Shown here: positions 43,945 through 51,892 of the stretch, piece after piece
Position numbering within the stretch: the stretch's first letter is position 1
Layout: every line of letters begins with the position of its first letter
Assembly: GCF_000472705.1 (NCBI RefSeq)
Contig: NZ_AXAE01000023.1
Coordinates: 2,501-66,500, forward strand
Length of the DNA: 64,000 nucleotides
Source of the DNA: Mesorhizobium erdmanii USDA 3471
GTDB taxonomy: Bacteria > Pseudomonadota > Alphaproteobacteria > Rhizobiales > Rhizobiaceae
Reading direction: 5' to 3'
Position numbers and translations under genes: made by a program
The notes under the pieces: generated by a model
The model's database searches: none
What the model was told of the DNA's origin: nothing
What the model saw: the letters and a program-made list of their open reading frames with translations, nothing else

Positions 43945-43972
43945 TGCCGCGGATAAGTTGGCGCCGGCCAGT

Positions 43973-43986
43973 TTGATTTAGCGCAA
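43973..43986 (+). promoter_or_regulatory. FixK-type site TTGATTTAGCGCAA
   Basis: 83 bp before the cupredoxin gene at 44063. The identical 14-mer recurs at 49316. Confidence 0.7.
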
Positions 43987-44062
43987 GGACAGCGGACGAC
44001 CGCGCGAGCAGTGTGGATAGACGATGTCAGCGCTTGTGCTGTCGTACTGATGGAGGATCAAT

Positions 44063-44551
44063 ATGAACACCGTTTCCAAGCTGGGAATTGCCGTCGCCAT
44101 GCTGATGGCCGGCACTACCGGTTCGGTCTGGGCTGCTTCGCTTGTCCAGGTCTCTCTTTGGGACAAGGGCGCGAGTACGGAGATGCCGATGGGCCTCGCC
44201 TACGCGACGCCAGGACTGGACATCTCAAAAGCTACCATGGGCCTCAAGGTCTCGCCCGGCGCGGTGAAGGCCGGAAAGGTCACTTTCAAGGTCAAGAACG
44301 ATTCCAAGGATACCATTCACGAAATGATCGTGATGTTCCTTGCCGACCCGAAAAAGCCGCTCCCTTACATTGACGCCGAGAACCGGGTCGACGAAGACAA
44401 GGCTGGCGACAAGGGGGAGGTTTCGGAACTTGATCCGGGCAAATCAGGCGCTTTGACCGTTGACCTGCAAGCGGGAAAGTACCTGCTCATCTGTAACGTG
44501 CCAGGCCACTACGGCGCCGGCATGTGGGCCGAATTTACCGTCAATCCATAG
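44063..44551 (+). CDS. periplasmic cupredoxin (plastocyanin-like copper protein)
   Basis: 162 residues with a cleavable signal peptide ending near WAASL (about residue 25) and a GGAGG RBS. The mature protein has the type 1 copper ligands His in DTIHEMIVMF and Cys, His and Met in CNVPGHYGAGMW. It probably carries electrons to a periplasmic reductase or oxidase, or buffers copper. It is a single-gene unit with a FixK-type site, consistent with a role in microaerobic respiration. Confidence 0.9.
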   Translation: MNTVSKLGIAVAMLMAGTTGSVWAASLVQVSLWDKGASTEMPMGLAYATPGLDISKATMGLKVSPGAVKAGKVTFKVKNDSKDTIHEMIVMFLADPKKPLPYIDAENRVDEDKAGDKGEVSELDPGKSGALTVDLQAGKYLLICNVPGHYGAGMWAEFTVNP

Positions 44552-44695
44552 GCTGGTCGGCCGAGGTCCGCGATCGTCGCTGCCTGCCCGGATGGACAGG
44601 TTCCCGAAGTTTGGGCGCACACCAAGATTAGTGGCTCCGGCATTTGTTGCCGCGTCGGCAATCCAAATTGCCTTCGCGACTTCCGGAGCAGCGTC

Positions 44696-45286
44696 TCAAA
44701 GCCCTCGCTGGCCGAGTTCGCCCATTCGCCCGATCCACTTAGCGCGTTTCGCGTCGCTGGCGCTTGCGACCATGCCGAACAAGGTTTCGCGCACCGGCCT
44801 GATCCCGACAAAGTTGAGAATGCCGCGCCGCATGCCGGCAATCCCGTGGCTGAAGAACCATATCCGGTAAACGGCCGCCGGCATTCCCATCGTCACCACC
44901 AGGCGGGCGGAGCGGCCACGCAGCAAGGATTTGGCGAAACCTTCGCCTTTGGCCGGGTAGGCGAATGCCGTGCCTGGTCGCATCACCTGCTCCAGGAAAG
45001 CCTTCAGCATGGCCGGCACGGTGCCCAGCCAAAGCGGGAAGATAAAGACGAAATGCTCCGCCCAGACGACTGCCTCTGTGGCCTCTCTTAGGCTGTCGGG
45101 AATCTTGCCATGCTCGAACTCCTCCATCGTCCGGAGCATCGGAAAGTCCAGCAAGGCGAGGTCGATCTTGCGCACGGTGTGACCAGCGCGTTCCGCGCTT
45201 TCGGTATATGCGGAAGCCAAGGCCCGGCAGAGCCGGTCGGGAGACGGGTCGGGATGGCCGATGACAACGAGGATACGGCGTGGCAC
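44696..45286 (-). CDS. NAD(P)H-dependent oxidoreductase, flavodoxin-2 fold
   Basis: About 196 residues. The start is most likely the GTG at 45286, seven bases after AGGAG; an ATG at 45334 has no RBS. Motifs are ILVVIGHPDPSPDRLCRAL (flavin phosphate loop), AEHFVFIFPLWLGTVPAMLKAFLEQV (quinone reductase/MdaB-like) and VVTMGMPAAVYRIWF. It would reduce quinones or similar acceptors with NAD(P)H. It lies downstream of the DUF302 gene and probably shares its transcript. Confidence 0.88.
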   Translation of the reverse strand: MPRRILVVIGHPDPSPDRLCRALASAYTESAERAGHTVRKIDLALLDFPMLRTMEEFEHGKIPDSLREATEAVVWAEHFVFIFPLWLGTVPAMLKAFLEQVMRPGTAFAYPAKGEGFAKSLLRGRSARLVVTMGMPAAVYRIWFFSHGIAGMRRGILNFVGIRPVRETLFGMVASASDAKRAKWIGRMGELGQRGL

Positions 45287-45314
45287 CACTTGGCTCCTAC
45301 CAACTGAGGGACTG

Positions 45315-45430
45315 CTAGCCATTCGCGGCTTCACGATGCGCGACGTGCGGTGCCATGTCGGTCAGCGCTTTGAGATTTCGTTCCGCTTTGCCGCGCGCAA
45401 AGTTCTCCAGCACCGTGCCGCCCATGGCGT
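45315..45430 (-). pseudogene. possible fragment of a heavy-metal P1B-type ATPase
   Basis: A minus-strand frame reads GTVLENFARGKAERNLKALT, then DMAPHVAHRE and stops. This resembles the segment just after the second helix pair of Zn/Cd P-type ATPases (L(E)xFAxxRAExxLKALxDxAPxxAHR). Only about 38 codons remain, with no catalytic motif. The match is from recall and short. Confidence 0.4.
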
Positions 45431-45436
45431 CGGCCG

Positions 45437-45823
45437 TCAAAGTTCGCTGATCAATTCCCGCAGCAACAACCGGACATCCTTTGCTGTTTCGGCAAGTGCT
45501 GGATTTTTGACGGACCCCATCGCCGCTGCCGGATCGACCGCGGCAATTTCGACTTTGCCTGGCGAGATCTCGGTCACGATCACGTTGCAAGGCAGCATCG
45601 CGCCGATCTTGTCCTCGGCCTGCAGTGCGCGCCATGCGAAATGCGGATTGCAGGCGCCAAGGATCATGTAGGGCTTGAAATCGACGCCCAGCTTGACCTT
45701 CATCGTGTGCTGGACATCTATCCTTGTCAGGATGCCGAAGCCCTTACCGGCAAGCTTTTTGGTGACATGTTCGATCGCCGCGGCAAACGGCATGTCGAGG
45801 TTTCTGCTGAAATAGTAACTCAT
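45437..45823 (-). CDS. DUF302 family protein
   Basis: 128 residues, start at 45823 with GGAAG upstream. It opens SYYFSRNLDMPFAAAIEHVT, then KGFGILTRIDVQHTMKVKLG, YMILGACNPHFAWRALQ and LLPCNVIV-like (AMLPCNVIVTEIS). This is the complete DUF302 pattern, a small family tied to stress and heme or metal handling. It is transcribed leftward from the shared site at 45911. Confidence 0.92.
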   Translation of the reverse strand: MSYYFSRNLDMPFAAAIEHVTKKLAGKGFGILTRIDVQHTMKVKLGVDFKPYMILGACNPHFAWRALQAEDKIGAMLPCNVIVTEISPGKVEIAAVDPAAAMGSVKNPALAETAKDVRLLLRELISEL

Positions 45824-45910
45824 CGGATCTTCCTTCAACGAAATACCTTCGCCCTCAGAGCAGCTTGGTCGCGTCGTCGCTCTAGCTAGCCGCAGGGTGC
45901 CGGTGAAGCT

Positions 45911-45924
45911 TTGATCCAGCGCAA
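45911..45924. promoter_or_regulatory. shared FixK-type site TTGATCCAGCGCAA
   Basis: It lies between divergent genes, 55 bp from the synthetase start (45973) and 94 bp from the DUF302 start (45823). Confidence 0.65.
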
Positions 45925-45972
45925 TGAATGTTCGCCGCCTCCGGTGAATGTGGCGGTGAGGAGTTTTCCGGA

Positions 45973-48654
45973 ATGACAATCCGAAATCTTGAATATGCCG
46001 TTTCGCCGAAATCCGTCGCTGTCATCGGCGCGACCGGGCGCATTGGCTCGGTCGGTTGCGTTGTCTTCGACAACATTGTCAGCGGCGGCTTCGAGGGAGA
46101 GATCTGGCCGGTTAATCCCAAACACTCACAGGTGGCCGGCCACCGCTGCTACGGCAGTGTTGCCGACCTGCCGGGCATTCCCGACCTGGCCGTGATCGTT
46201 ACCCCTCCCGACACCGTTCCCGGGATCGTGCGCGAGCTTGCTGAGAAGGGGACACGTGCCGCCGTTGTCATCACGGCGGGGCTCAATCACGGGAACGGAC
46301 TGCGCCAGGCGATGCTCGATGCAGCCAAACCTTGGCTTATGCGGATCATCGGGCCAAACACGATCGGGTTGATAGTCCCTCCAGCGAAGCTCAACGCCAG
46401 TTTCGCCCATATGGCCGCGAAGCCTGGGAACATCGCGCTGATCTCGCAGTCAGGCGCGATCGCCACATCGCTGATCGACTGGGCGGCCGAGAACAATGTC
46501 GGCTTTTCCCGGATCATTTCCCTCGGCGACATGGCGGACGTCGACGTCGGCGACTGCCTCGACATGCTGGCGGGCGATTTTCACACGCGAGCTATCGTGA
46601 TGTACCTCGAAACCATACCCAATCCGCGCAAGTTCATGTCTGCCGCACGGGCGGCTGCACGCCTCAAGCCGGTTATCGCAATCAAACCTGGCCGGCACGA
46701 ACAGGCGGCCAGGGCGGCGGCGACACACACAGGCGCGCTTTCGGGCGCGGACAGGGTGGTGGACGCCGCGCTGCGGCGGGCAGGGGTGCTGCGTGTGGAT
46801 GATCTCGCTGAGTTGTTCGATGCCGCTGAAACGATCGCGCGCTATTCTCCGCTCGAGCGGGCGCGCGTCGGCATCGTCACAAACGGCGGCGGCGCCGGCG
46901 TTCTTGCCGTCGACAAGCTCGTCGATCGTAGTGGCGAGTTAGCTGAACTTGCGCCTTCGACCATTGCGCAGCTCGACCGTGTGCTGCCGCCGACCTGGTC
47001 GCACGCGAACCCGATCGACATCGTCGGGGACGCGGCACCGGAGCGCTATGGGGCGGCGCTCGAAGCCTTGGCGGCGGATCGGGGGACGGACGTCATCCTG
47101 GTGATGAACTGCCCCACCGGGCTTGGTTCTTCGGCAGAAGCGGCCAGGAAGGTGGCCGAGCTCGGCGACGAGGGCGAGATCGGAGGAAAACCGCTGCTGG
47201 CGTGCTGGCTCGGCGAGCGCACCGCCAACGAAGGCAGGCGCATCCTGACGGAAGCCGGCATTGCGAGCTTCGAAACGCCGGAGGATGCGGCGATCGCCGC
47301 GTCCTATCTCAGCGAATGGTCGCGGGCTCAGCGGGCGCTCCTGCGTGCGCCCTCAAGCTGGACTGAAGGCCAGGCTGCCGGCAAGGCAGCGGCGCATGCC
47401 ATCTTCAGGCAAGTAGCCACCGAAGGGCGACGCATGCTGACGGAGCCGGAAGCAAAAGCGGCAATCGCCGCCTACGGCATCCCTGTGCCGCGAACCATTG
47501 TTGGAAGGTCTGCCTCTGAAGTGGCGCAGGCAGCCGGCCAGCTTCTCGAAAACTCTGAAAGAGTGGTCGTCAAATTGCTGTCGAAGGTGGTTTCGCACAA
47601 GTCGGACGTCGGCGGCGTGGTCCTCGATATTGCGACCGCCGACGAGGCTGCGGAGGCCGCCCAGTCGATCGAGACAAGCCTGCGCACGCAGTCACCAGGG
47701 ACAGTGGTGGACGGCTACACCGTGCAAGCCATGGTCGTGCGCAAGCATGCACAGGAGCTCATTTTGGGTATGAACCTGGACCCGATGTTCGGCCCGGTCA
47801 TTTTGTTCGGCGCCGGCGGCACAGCGGTCGAGGTTGTGAATGACACCGCGATCGCCCTGCCGCCGCTGGACGATGTGCTGGCTAGCGACGTGATCGACGC
47901 GACCAGGGTAAGCCGCCTGCTAGCCGGTTATCGCGATCGCAAGCCGGCCAACCGCGATGCGATCATCGCCGCGCTGAACGGCCTGTCGCAAATAATCGTC
48001 GACTTCCCTTGCCTGGTGTCGCTCGACATCAACCCGCTGCTGGCGGACGCAGAGGGGGTGATTGCGCTTGACGCCCGCATCGAAATCGACCCACGACGGG
48101 TGGATGAAGCGGCGCCAAACCCGGCTCTTGCGATCAGGCCCTATCCGTCAGGATGGAGTCGCGATTTTGTCTCTGACGGTTTCTCCTTCCACATCAGACC
48201 GATCAAGCCGGTTGACGTCGCGCTCTATCCCGCGTTCCTGGCCAAGATTTCGCCCGATGATCTACGGCTGCGATTCCTGTCCGTGCGGAAGAACTTTCCG
48301 GACCAGATGCTGAAGCGGCTCACCCAGCTGGACTATGATCGCGACATCGCCTTCGTCGCGCTTGAAAAGGAAACGGGAGCGCTGGCCGGAATCGGCCGGC
48401 TTTCCTGCGATCCCGATCACCGGACTGGCGAATATGCGCTGCTCGTGCGGTCGGACCTGCAGGGCCATGGCCTCGGATGGGACCTCCTGAACCAGGTCAT
48501 CGACTATGCGAAGGCTGAAGGCATCGGTCGCATCGAGGGCATAGTCCTCAACGAAAACAGCAAGATGCTTACAATGTGCCGGGAGTTTGGATTCTCGGTT
48601 GCTCACCATCCCAGCGAGCCGGGCCTTTCTGTTGCGACTTTGGAGATCATCTAA
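45973..48654 (+). CDS. ADP-forming acyl-CoA synthetase fused to a GNAT acetyltransferase (Pat/Acs-like)
   Basis: 893 residues. Residues 1-450 are the CoA-binding and ligase domains (VAVIGATGRIGSVG, NPKHSQVAGHRCYGSV, SQSGAIATSLIDW, ATHTGALSGAD). Residues 480-700 are an ATP-grasp domain (LLSKVVSHKSDVGGVV, FGAGGTAVEV). Residues 735-893 are a GNAT domain (RPIKPVDVALYPAFLAKISP, VRSDLQGHGLGWDLL). The histidine in THTGAL that is phosphorylated in ADP-forming enzymes is present. It may therefore make ATP from acetyl-CoA as well as acetylate proteins, unlike Pat enzymes with an inactive synthetase half. It uses the site at 45911. Confidence 0.93.
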   Translation: MTIRNLEYAVSPKSVAVIGATGRIGSVGCVVFDNIVSGGFEGEIWPVNPKHSQVAGHRCYGSVADLPGIPDLAVIVTPPDTVPGIVRELAEKGTRAAVVITAGLNHGNGLRQAMLDAAKPWLMRIIGPNTIGLIVPPAKLNASFAHMAAKPGNIALISQSGAIATSLIDWAAENNVGFSRIISLGDMADVDVGDCLDMLAGDFHTRAIVMYLETIPNPRKFMSAARAAARLKPVIAIKPGRHEQAARAAATHTGALSGADRVVDAALRRAGVLRVDDLAELFDAAETIARYSPLERARVGIVTNGGGAGVLAVDKLVDRSGELAELAPSTIAQLDRVLPPTWSHANPIDIVGDAAPERYGAALEALAADRGTDVILVMNCPTGLGSSAEAARKVAELGDEGEIGGKPLLACWLGERTANEGRRILTEAGIASFETPEDAAIAASYLSEWSRAQRALLRAPSSWTEGQAAGKAAAHAIFRQVATEGRRMLTEPEAKAAIAAYGIPVPRTIVGRSASEVAQAAGQLLENSERVVVKLLSKVVSHKSDVGGVVLDIATADEAAEAAQSIETSLRTQSPGTVVDGYTVQAMVVRKHAQELILGMNLDPMFGPVILFGAGGTAVEVVNDTAIALPPLDDVLASDVIDATRVSRLLAGYRDRKPANRDAIIAALNGLSQIIVDFPCLVSLDINPLLADAEGVIALDARIEIDPRRVDEAAPNPALAIRPYPSGWSRDFVSDGFSFHIRPIKPVDVALYPAFLAKISPDDLRLRFLSVRKNFPDQMLKRLTQLDYDRDIAFVALEKETGALAGIGRLSCDPDHRTGEYALLVRSDLQGHGLGWDLLNQVIDYAKAEGIGRIEGIVLNENSKMLTMCREFGFSVAHHPSEPGLSVATLEII

Positions 48655-48670
48655 GCGACGCCAAGGCCTG

Positions 48671-48796
48671 TCATCCGGTCTTTCTGAAGCTGGCAGTAGT
48701 TGAAGCAGCGGCCTCGACCAAGGCCATCCTCTCGGCGGTGATTTCGTCCGCATCGATTTTATGCCAGGTGTTCCCCCCTGATTTTGGTTGCATCAT
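48671..48796 (-). CDS. putative small protein (41 aa)
   Basis: The ATG at 48796 is preceded by GAGG at a good distance and lies 36 bp downstream of the cytochrome c stop codon. The peptide reads MMQPKSGGNTWHKIDADEIT, then AERMALVEAAASTTASF. No family is recognised. It could be a second cistron of the cytochrome transcript or chance. Confidence 0.3.
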   Translation of the reverse strand: MMQPKSGGNTWHKIDADEITAERMALVEAAASTTASFRKTG

Positions 48797-48831
48797 TCTT
48801 CGGCCTCGCCGCTGAAGCCCTGCAAGTCTTG

Positions 48832-49230
48832 CTAGCGCTGGAGCGTCTGAACGTAACCGGCAAGGTTTTGAATGCGTTCCGTGGTTACGGCCTCGCCGCC
48901 GTAGGGACCGTACTTCTTCACGTCGTCGGGCAGGAACTGATTGCCCCAAACGGGCATGTCGCGCGCGCCATGCTCTGGAACGAGGCCGCGGCCGTCGATC
49001 GTCGCGTAGACCCGCCAGTAGGGGAACTCCCCGCCATTGCCCCTCGTAAGCGTCGTCAAATTCGCGGGGCGCTTCCGCAATACGTCGGCCATTGGTCCGT
49101 CGCCCCTGCCGTCCGCGCCGTGGCAGACGGCGCAGGAGTTGAGATATTCCTGCTGCCCATTGCTCATCTGTTGTGCCGCCGCGGTGCTCAGCGTCAGCGT
49201 AAAAAGACCCATCGTCGTCCAGAATCTCAT
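48832..49230 (-). CDS. periplasmic c-type cytochrome
   Basis: 132 residues with a signal peptide (about residues 1-19, ending AAA-Q). One heme-attachment site, CAVCH, is followed by GADGRGDGPMADVLRKRPANL. The likely axial methionine is in ARDMPVWGNQF. It is a single-heme class I cytochrome related to the CoxB/CcoP-associated type. It probably feeds electrons to a terminal oxidase or reductase. A perfect FNR-type palindrome is 60 bp upstream. Confidence 0.93.
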   Translation of the reverse strand: MRFWTTMGLFTLTLSTAAAQQMSNGQQEYLNSCAVCHGADGRGDGPMADVLRKRPANLTTLTRGNGGEFPYWRVYATIDGRGLVPEHGARDMPVWGNQFLPDDVKKYGPYGGEAVTTERIQNLAGYVQTLQR

Positions 49231-49283
49231 CGAATCCGCCTCCAGCCAATGAATCAGGCTAAGGCGTGTCGCCCACGCAGACG

Positions 49284-49297
49284 TTGATCGGGATCAA
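49284..49297 (-). promoter_or_regulatory. FNR/FixK-type site TTGATCGGGATCAA
   Basis: Perfect TTGAT-N4-ATCAA, 60 bp before the cytochrome c start. Confidence 0.75.
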
Positions 49298-49315
49298 TCC
49301 TGCTAAGCGATCGAT

Positions 49316-49329
49316 TTGATTTAGCGCAA
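49316..49329 (+). promoter_or_regulatory. FixK-type site TTGATTTAGCGCAA
   Basis: 76 bp before the Usp gene at 49399. Identical to the site at 43973. Confidence 0.7.
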
Positions 49330-49398
49330 GGAAGGAATCCGAGCTGCTGGCTACGGCTAAGTCCACTGGGAATCTTTCCCGAACTAGGAGACGCCGCC

Positions 49399-50235
49399 AT
49401 GCCATTCAAGACATTGCTCACGGTTACAGGGGCCGATCAGGGAGACGATGATCTGAAGCTTGCCGCCGGCCTGTGCGAAGAAATCAATGCCCATCTCTCG
49501 GCGCTTGTTCTGGTCATCGCGGCGCCTCCCGCTGGCGGAGCATATGCCGAGGTGGTTTCGCCGGCTTGGCTCGCGGAGCGAGAGGTCGAAATGGAAATGC
49601 TTCAGAAGCGGACCTCGGCCGTTTCCAAAATGCTGTCGGCGATCCCCGTATCGACTGACCTCAGCAGCGATTACCCCGAGCAGTCCTGGGCGGATGACGT
49701 CATCGGCCGGCGCGCCCGCTACGCCGACTTGACCATTGTCGGACCGGAAGTGCTCGCAAGCCAGATGCTCAAGGAAAAGATCGTTGCCGGTGCACTGTTC
49801 TCGTCCGGGAGGCCGGTCTTGCTGGTCCCGAAAGGAGCGCGCGCAACGTTGAAGCCAAAACACGTCCTTGTCGCCTGGGACGCCAGTCTGGAGGCGGCGC
49901 GTGCCGTGCGGGAATCGCTCGACATCCTGTCAAGGGCCGATGAGGTGCGCGTGGTCATGGTCGACCCGATCGAGGATGAACGGCACCATGGCGACGAACC
50001 CGGGGCGGACGTGGCGACCTATCTCTCCCGTCATGGCGCGAAGGTTACGGTAGAGCGTCTGCCGAGTTCAAATCACTCGATCGGCGAAGTTCTTCGCCAG
50101 CACGCGGTCGACACCAGCGCCGAGCTCATGGTCATGGGCGCCTACGGTCATTCTCGGTTGCGCGAGCGGATCTTCGGAGGTGTGACCAGGTCAATGATCG
50201 AGAACCCGGGATTGCCGATCATCATGGCTCGCTGA
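49399..50235 (+). CDS. universal stress protein (two UspA-like domains)
   Basis: 278 residues with an AGGAGA RBS. It opens MPFKTLLTVTGADQGDDDLK. The second domain starts KHVLVAWDASLEAARAV and ends ELMVMGAYGHSRLRERIFGG...LPIIMAR, with the nucleotide-binding loop intact. It is the sixth two-domain Usp of the island and the last large stress gene before the boundary. The site at 49316 is 76 bp upstream. Confidence 0.93.
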   Translation: MPFKTLLTVTGADQGDDDLKLAAGLCEEINAHLSALVLVIAAPPAGGAYAEVVSPAWLAEREVEMEMLQKRTSAVSKMLSAIPVSTDLSSDYPEQSWADDVIGRRARYADLTIVGPEVLASQMLKEKIVAGALFSSGRPVLLVPKGARATLKPKHVLVAWDASLEAARAVRESLDILSRADEVRVVMVDPIEDERHHGDEPGADVATYLSRHGAKVTVERLPSSNHSIGEVLRQHAVDTSAELMVMGAYGHSRLRERIFGGVTRSMIENPGLPIIMAR

Positions 50236-50376
50236 GCGTAAGACGCTGCGCTTGCATAGTCCTCTCAGGGCGATGGCGGATGGCCTGGATCTTATCCTAG
50301 CCAGCGACGAGGTGGCTTCGGCGTTTGTCTCCCAGGGCCGTCGCGGGGCGATCCAGAAACGTCGCGTGAATTGGCG

Positions 50377-50390
50377 TTGACCTAACGCAA
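50377..50390 (+). promoter_or_regulatory. FixK-type site TTGACCTAACGCAA
   Basis: 61 bp before the SHOCT gene at 50445. It is the rightmost such site I find in the window. Confidence 0.65.
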
Positions 50391-50444
50391 AGCCGGGCTG
50401 CGATCGGCGAGGTAAAATGCTTCGATCGATGACGGAGTAAGGCA

Positions 50445-50795
50445 ATGCAGAAAACCTTGGTCAAGTTGGCGGCGAGCGTCGCTTTGGCCCTCTGTTCAAG
50501 CCACGCATGGGCGCAGCTACCGCTAGACGCCGAACGTTACCCTCGGGGGTCTCACATGATGTGGTGGGGTGGAGGCTGGTACCCACTTATGTTCGGTCCA
50601 CTGTTCATGATCCTCTTTCTCGTGGCAGTGATTGCAACCGTCGTGCTTCTGGTCCACTGGCTGAGCGGGCAGGCAATGCCACCGTATCACGCGTGGCCGG
50701 GCCGGACGCCGCTCGACACCCTCAAGGAGCGATTTGCGCGCGGTGAAATCGACAGGGTCGAATTCGAGGAACGACGGCGAGTGCTCGGCGAGTAG
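50445..50795 (+). CDS. SHOCT-domain membrane protein
   Basis: 116 residues. A signal peptide or first helix (about residues 6-23, ending AWAQ) is followed by MMWWGGGW and a membrane helix (about 48-72, LMFGPLFMILFLVAVIATVVLLVHW). The C-terminal SHOCT motif reads PLDTLKERFARGEIDRVEFEERRRVL. SHOCT motifs are oligomerisation tails of small membrane proteins; the specific function is unknown. It is the last FixK-type regulated gene of the island. Confidence 0.9.
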   Translation: MQKTLVKLAASVALALCSSHAWAQLPLDAERYPRGSHMMWWGGGWYPLMFGPLFMILFLVAVIATVVLLVHWLSGQAMPPYHAWPGRTPLDTLKERFARGEIDRVEFEERRRVLGE

Positions 50796-50799
50796 CGGA

Positions 50800-51040
50800 T
50801 TTGAGCATGTGGATGAGGGCGATGTCTTCGACAGGCAAGGCCCCACCGACCTGATCCGCGGCCATGATGTGGTGATCAGCGCCGTGCATTTCTTTGATAG
50901 CCACTGCGGAACGCTGATCGCCGCCGTGCGCGATTCCGGCGTGAAGCGCTACCTCATCGCCGGTGGCGCCAACTGGGCTTCGCGAGACTCCTTCCCCATC
51001 AGCGTCGGCATGGTTAATAGTGTCGATTTCGCGGAAAGGA
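50800..51040 (+). pseudogene. remnant of an NAD(P)-binding (NmrA-like) oxidoreductase
   Basis: The frame overlapping the end of the SHOCT gene reads EGDVFDRQGPTDLIRGHDVV, then ISAVHFF and LIAAVRDSGVKRYLIAGGAN. This is the middle of atypical SDR/NmrA proteins (D-x-x-D...GHDAVISA...GVKR-LLVVGGAG). The N-terminal Rossmann glycine motif and the C-terminal half are missing. It lies exactly at the boundary between the stress island and the catabolic region. Confidence 0.65.
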
Positions 51041-51046
51041 TCGATC

Positions 51047-51829
51047 ATGGACCAAAGCCGGCTGTCGAAGAAGGAGCGGCATCAGCTCATCCTGTCGGAG
51101 GTGCGCCGCTCGGCCTCGATCCGTATCTCCAGGCTCGCACTGCGCCTGGGTGTCGCCGGCGAGACCATCCGCCGCGACCTTATCGAGCTTGGCGATGCGG
51201 GACTGCTCAACCGCACCTATGGCGGCGCGACGATCTCTCTGGTGACATCCGAACCGGTCATCGCCGAGCGCAGCCTGACCATGATCGAGGAGCGCGCCCG
51301 GATCGGGCGCGGTGCGGCGGGATTGGTCGAGAAAGGCCAGATCGTGATGATCGATGGCGGCTCGACGACCTATGAGGTCGCGCGCAGCCTCTCGCAGCTG
51401 AAACGCGAGCTGACTGTCATCACCAATTCCATCGGCGTGGCCTCGGTGGCGGGCGCCAATCCGACGTTCCGGGTTATCCTGTGCCCAGGCACCTATGACA
51501 GCCGCGAAGCCAGCGTCGTCGGGGAGGATACGGTGGAGTTCGTCAGGCGCTACAACGCCGATATTGCCATCATCGGCGCCTCGAGCCTGTCCGCGGACGG
51601 GCCTAGCGACATGATCCCCGGGGCGGCGGCGGTCAAGCGGGCGATGATTGCGCGCGCATTGTCGACGGCGCTGGTGGTGACCAATGACAAGTTCGGCCGC
51701 AACAGCCTCGAACGCGTCTGCACACTCGACGCGCTTTCCGACATCGTCACCGATCGGGAGCCGCAGCCGGCGCTGCGCGCCATCATCGAGGCGGCTGGAA
51801 CGGAACTCCGCGTCTTCAGCGGTGCCTGA
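51047..51829 (+). CDS. DeoR-family transcriptional regulator
   Basis: 260 residues, start at 51047 with GGAAAGGA upstream. The N-terminal helix-turn-helix reads RHQLILSEVRRSASIRISRL, then GVAGETIRRDLIELGDAGLLNRTYGGA. The sugar-phosphate-binding domain (about residues 75-250) contains IVMIDGGSTTYEVAR and VITNSIGVA. DeoR proteins repress sugar catabolism until a phosphorylated sugar binds. It faces the leftward ABC importer operon end to end. Its target could be that operon or the kinase/aldolase pair at 61-64 kb. Confidence 0.93.
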   Translation: MDQSRLSKKERHQLILSEVRRSASIRISRLALRLGVAGETIRRDLIELGDAGLLNRTYGGATISLVTSEPVIAERSLTMIEERARIGRGAAGLVEKGQIVMIDGGSTTYEVARSLSQLKRELTVITNSIGVASVAGANPTFRVILCPGTYDSREASVVGEDTVEFVRRYNADIAIIGASSLSADGPSDMIPGAAAVKRAMIARALSTALVVTNDKFGRNSLERVCTLDALSDIVTDREPQPALRAIIEAAGTELRVFSGA

Positions 51830-51892
51830 GCGCCACTCCCGGAAGGCGGCCGATCAGTCGCAACCCGTATCCGCCCGAAAGAACGCCGACCG

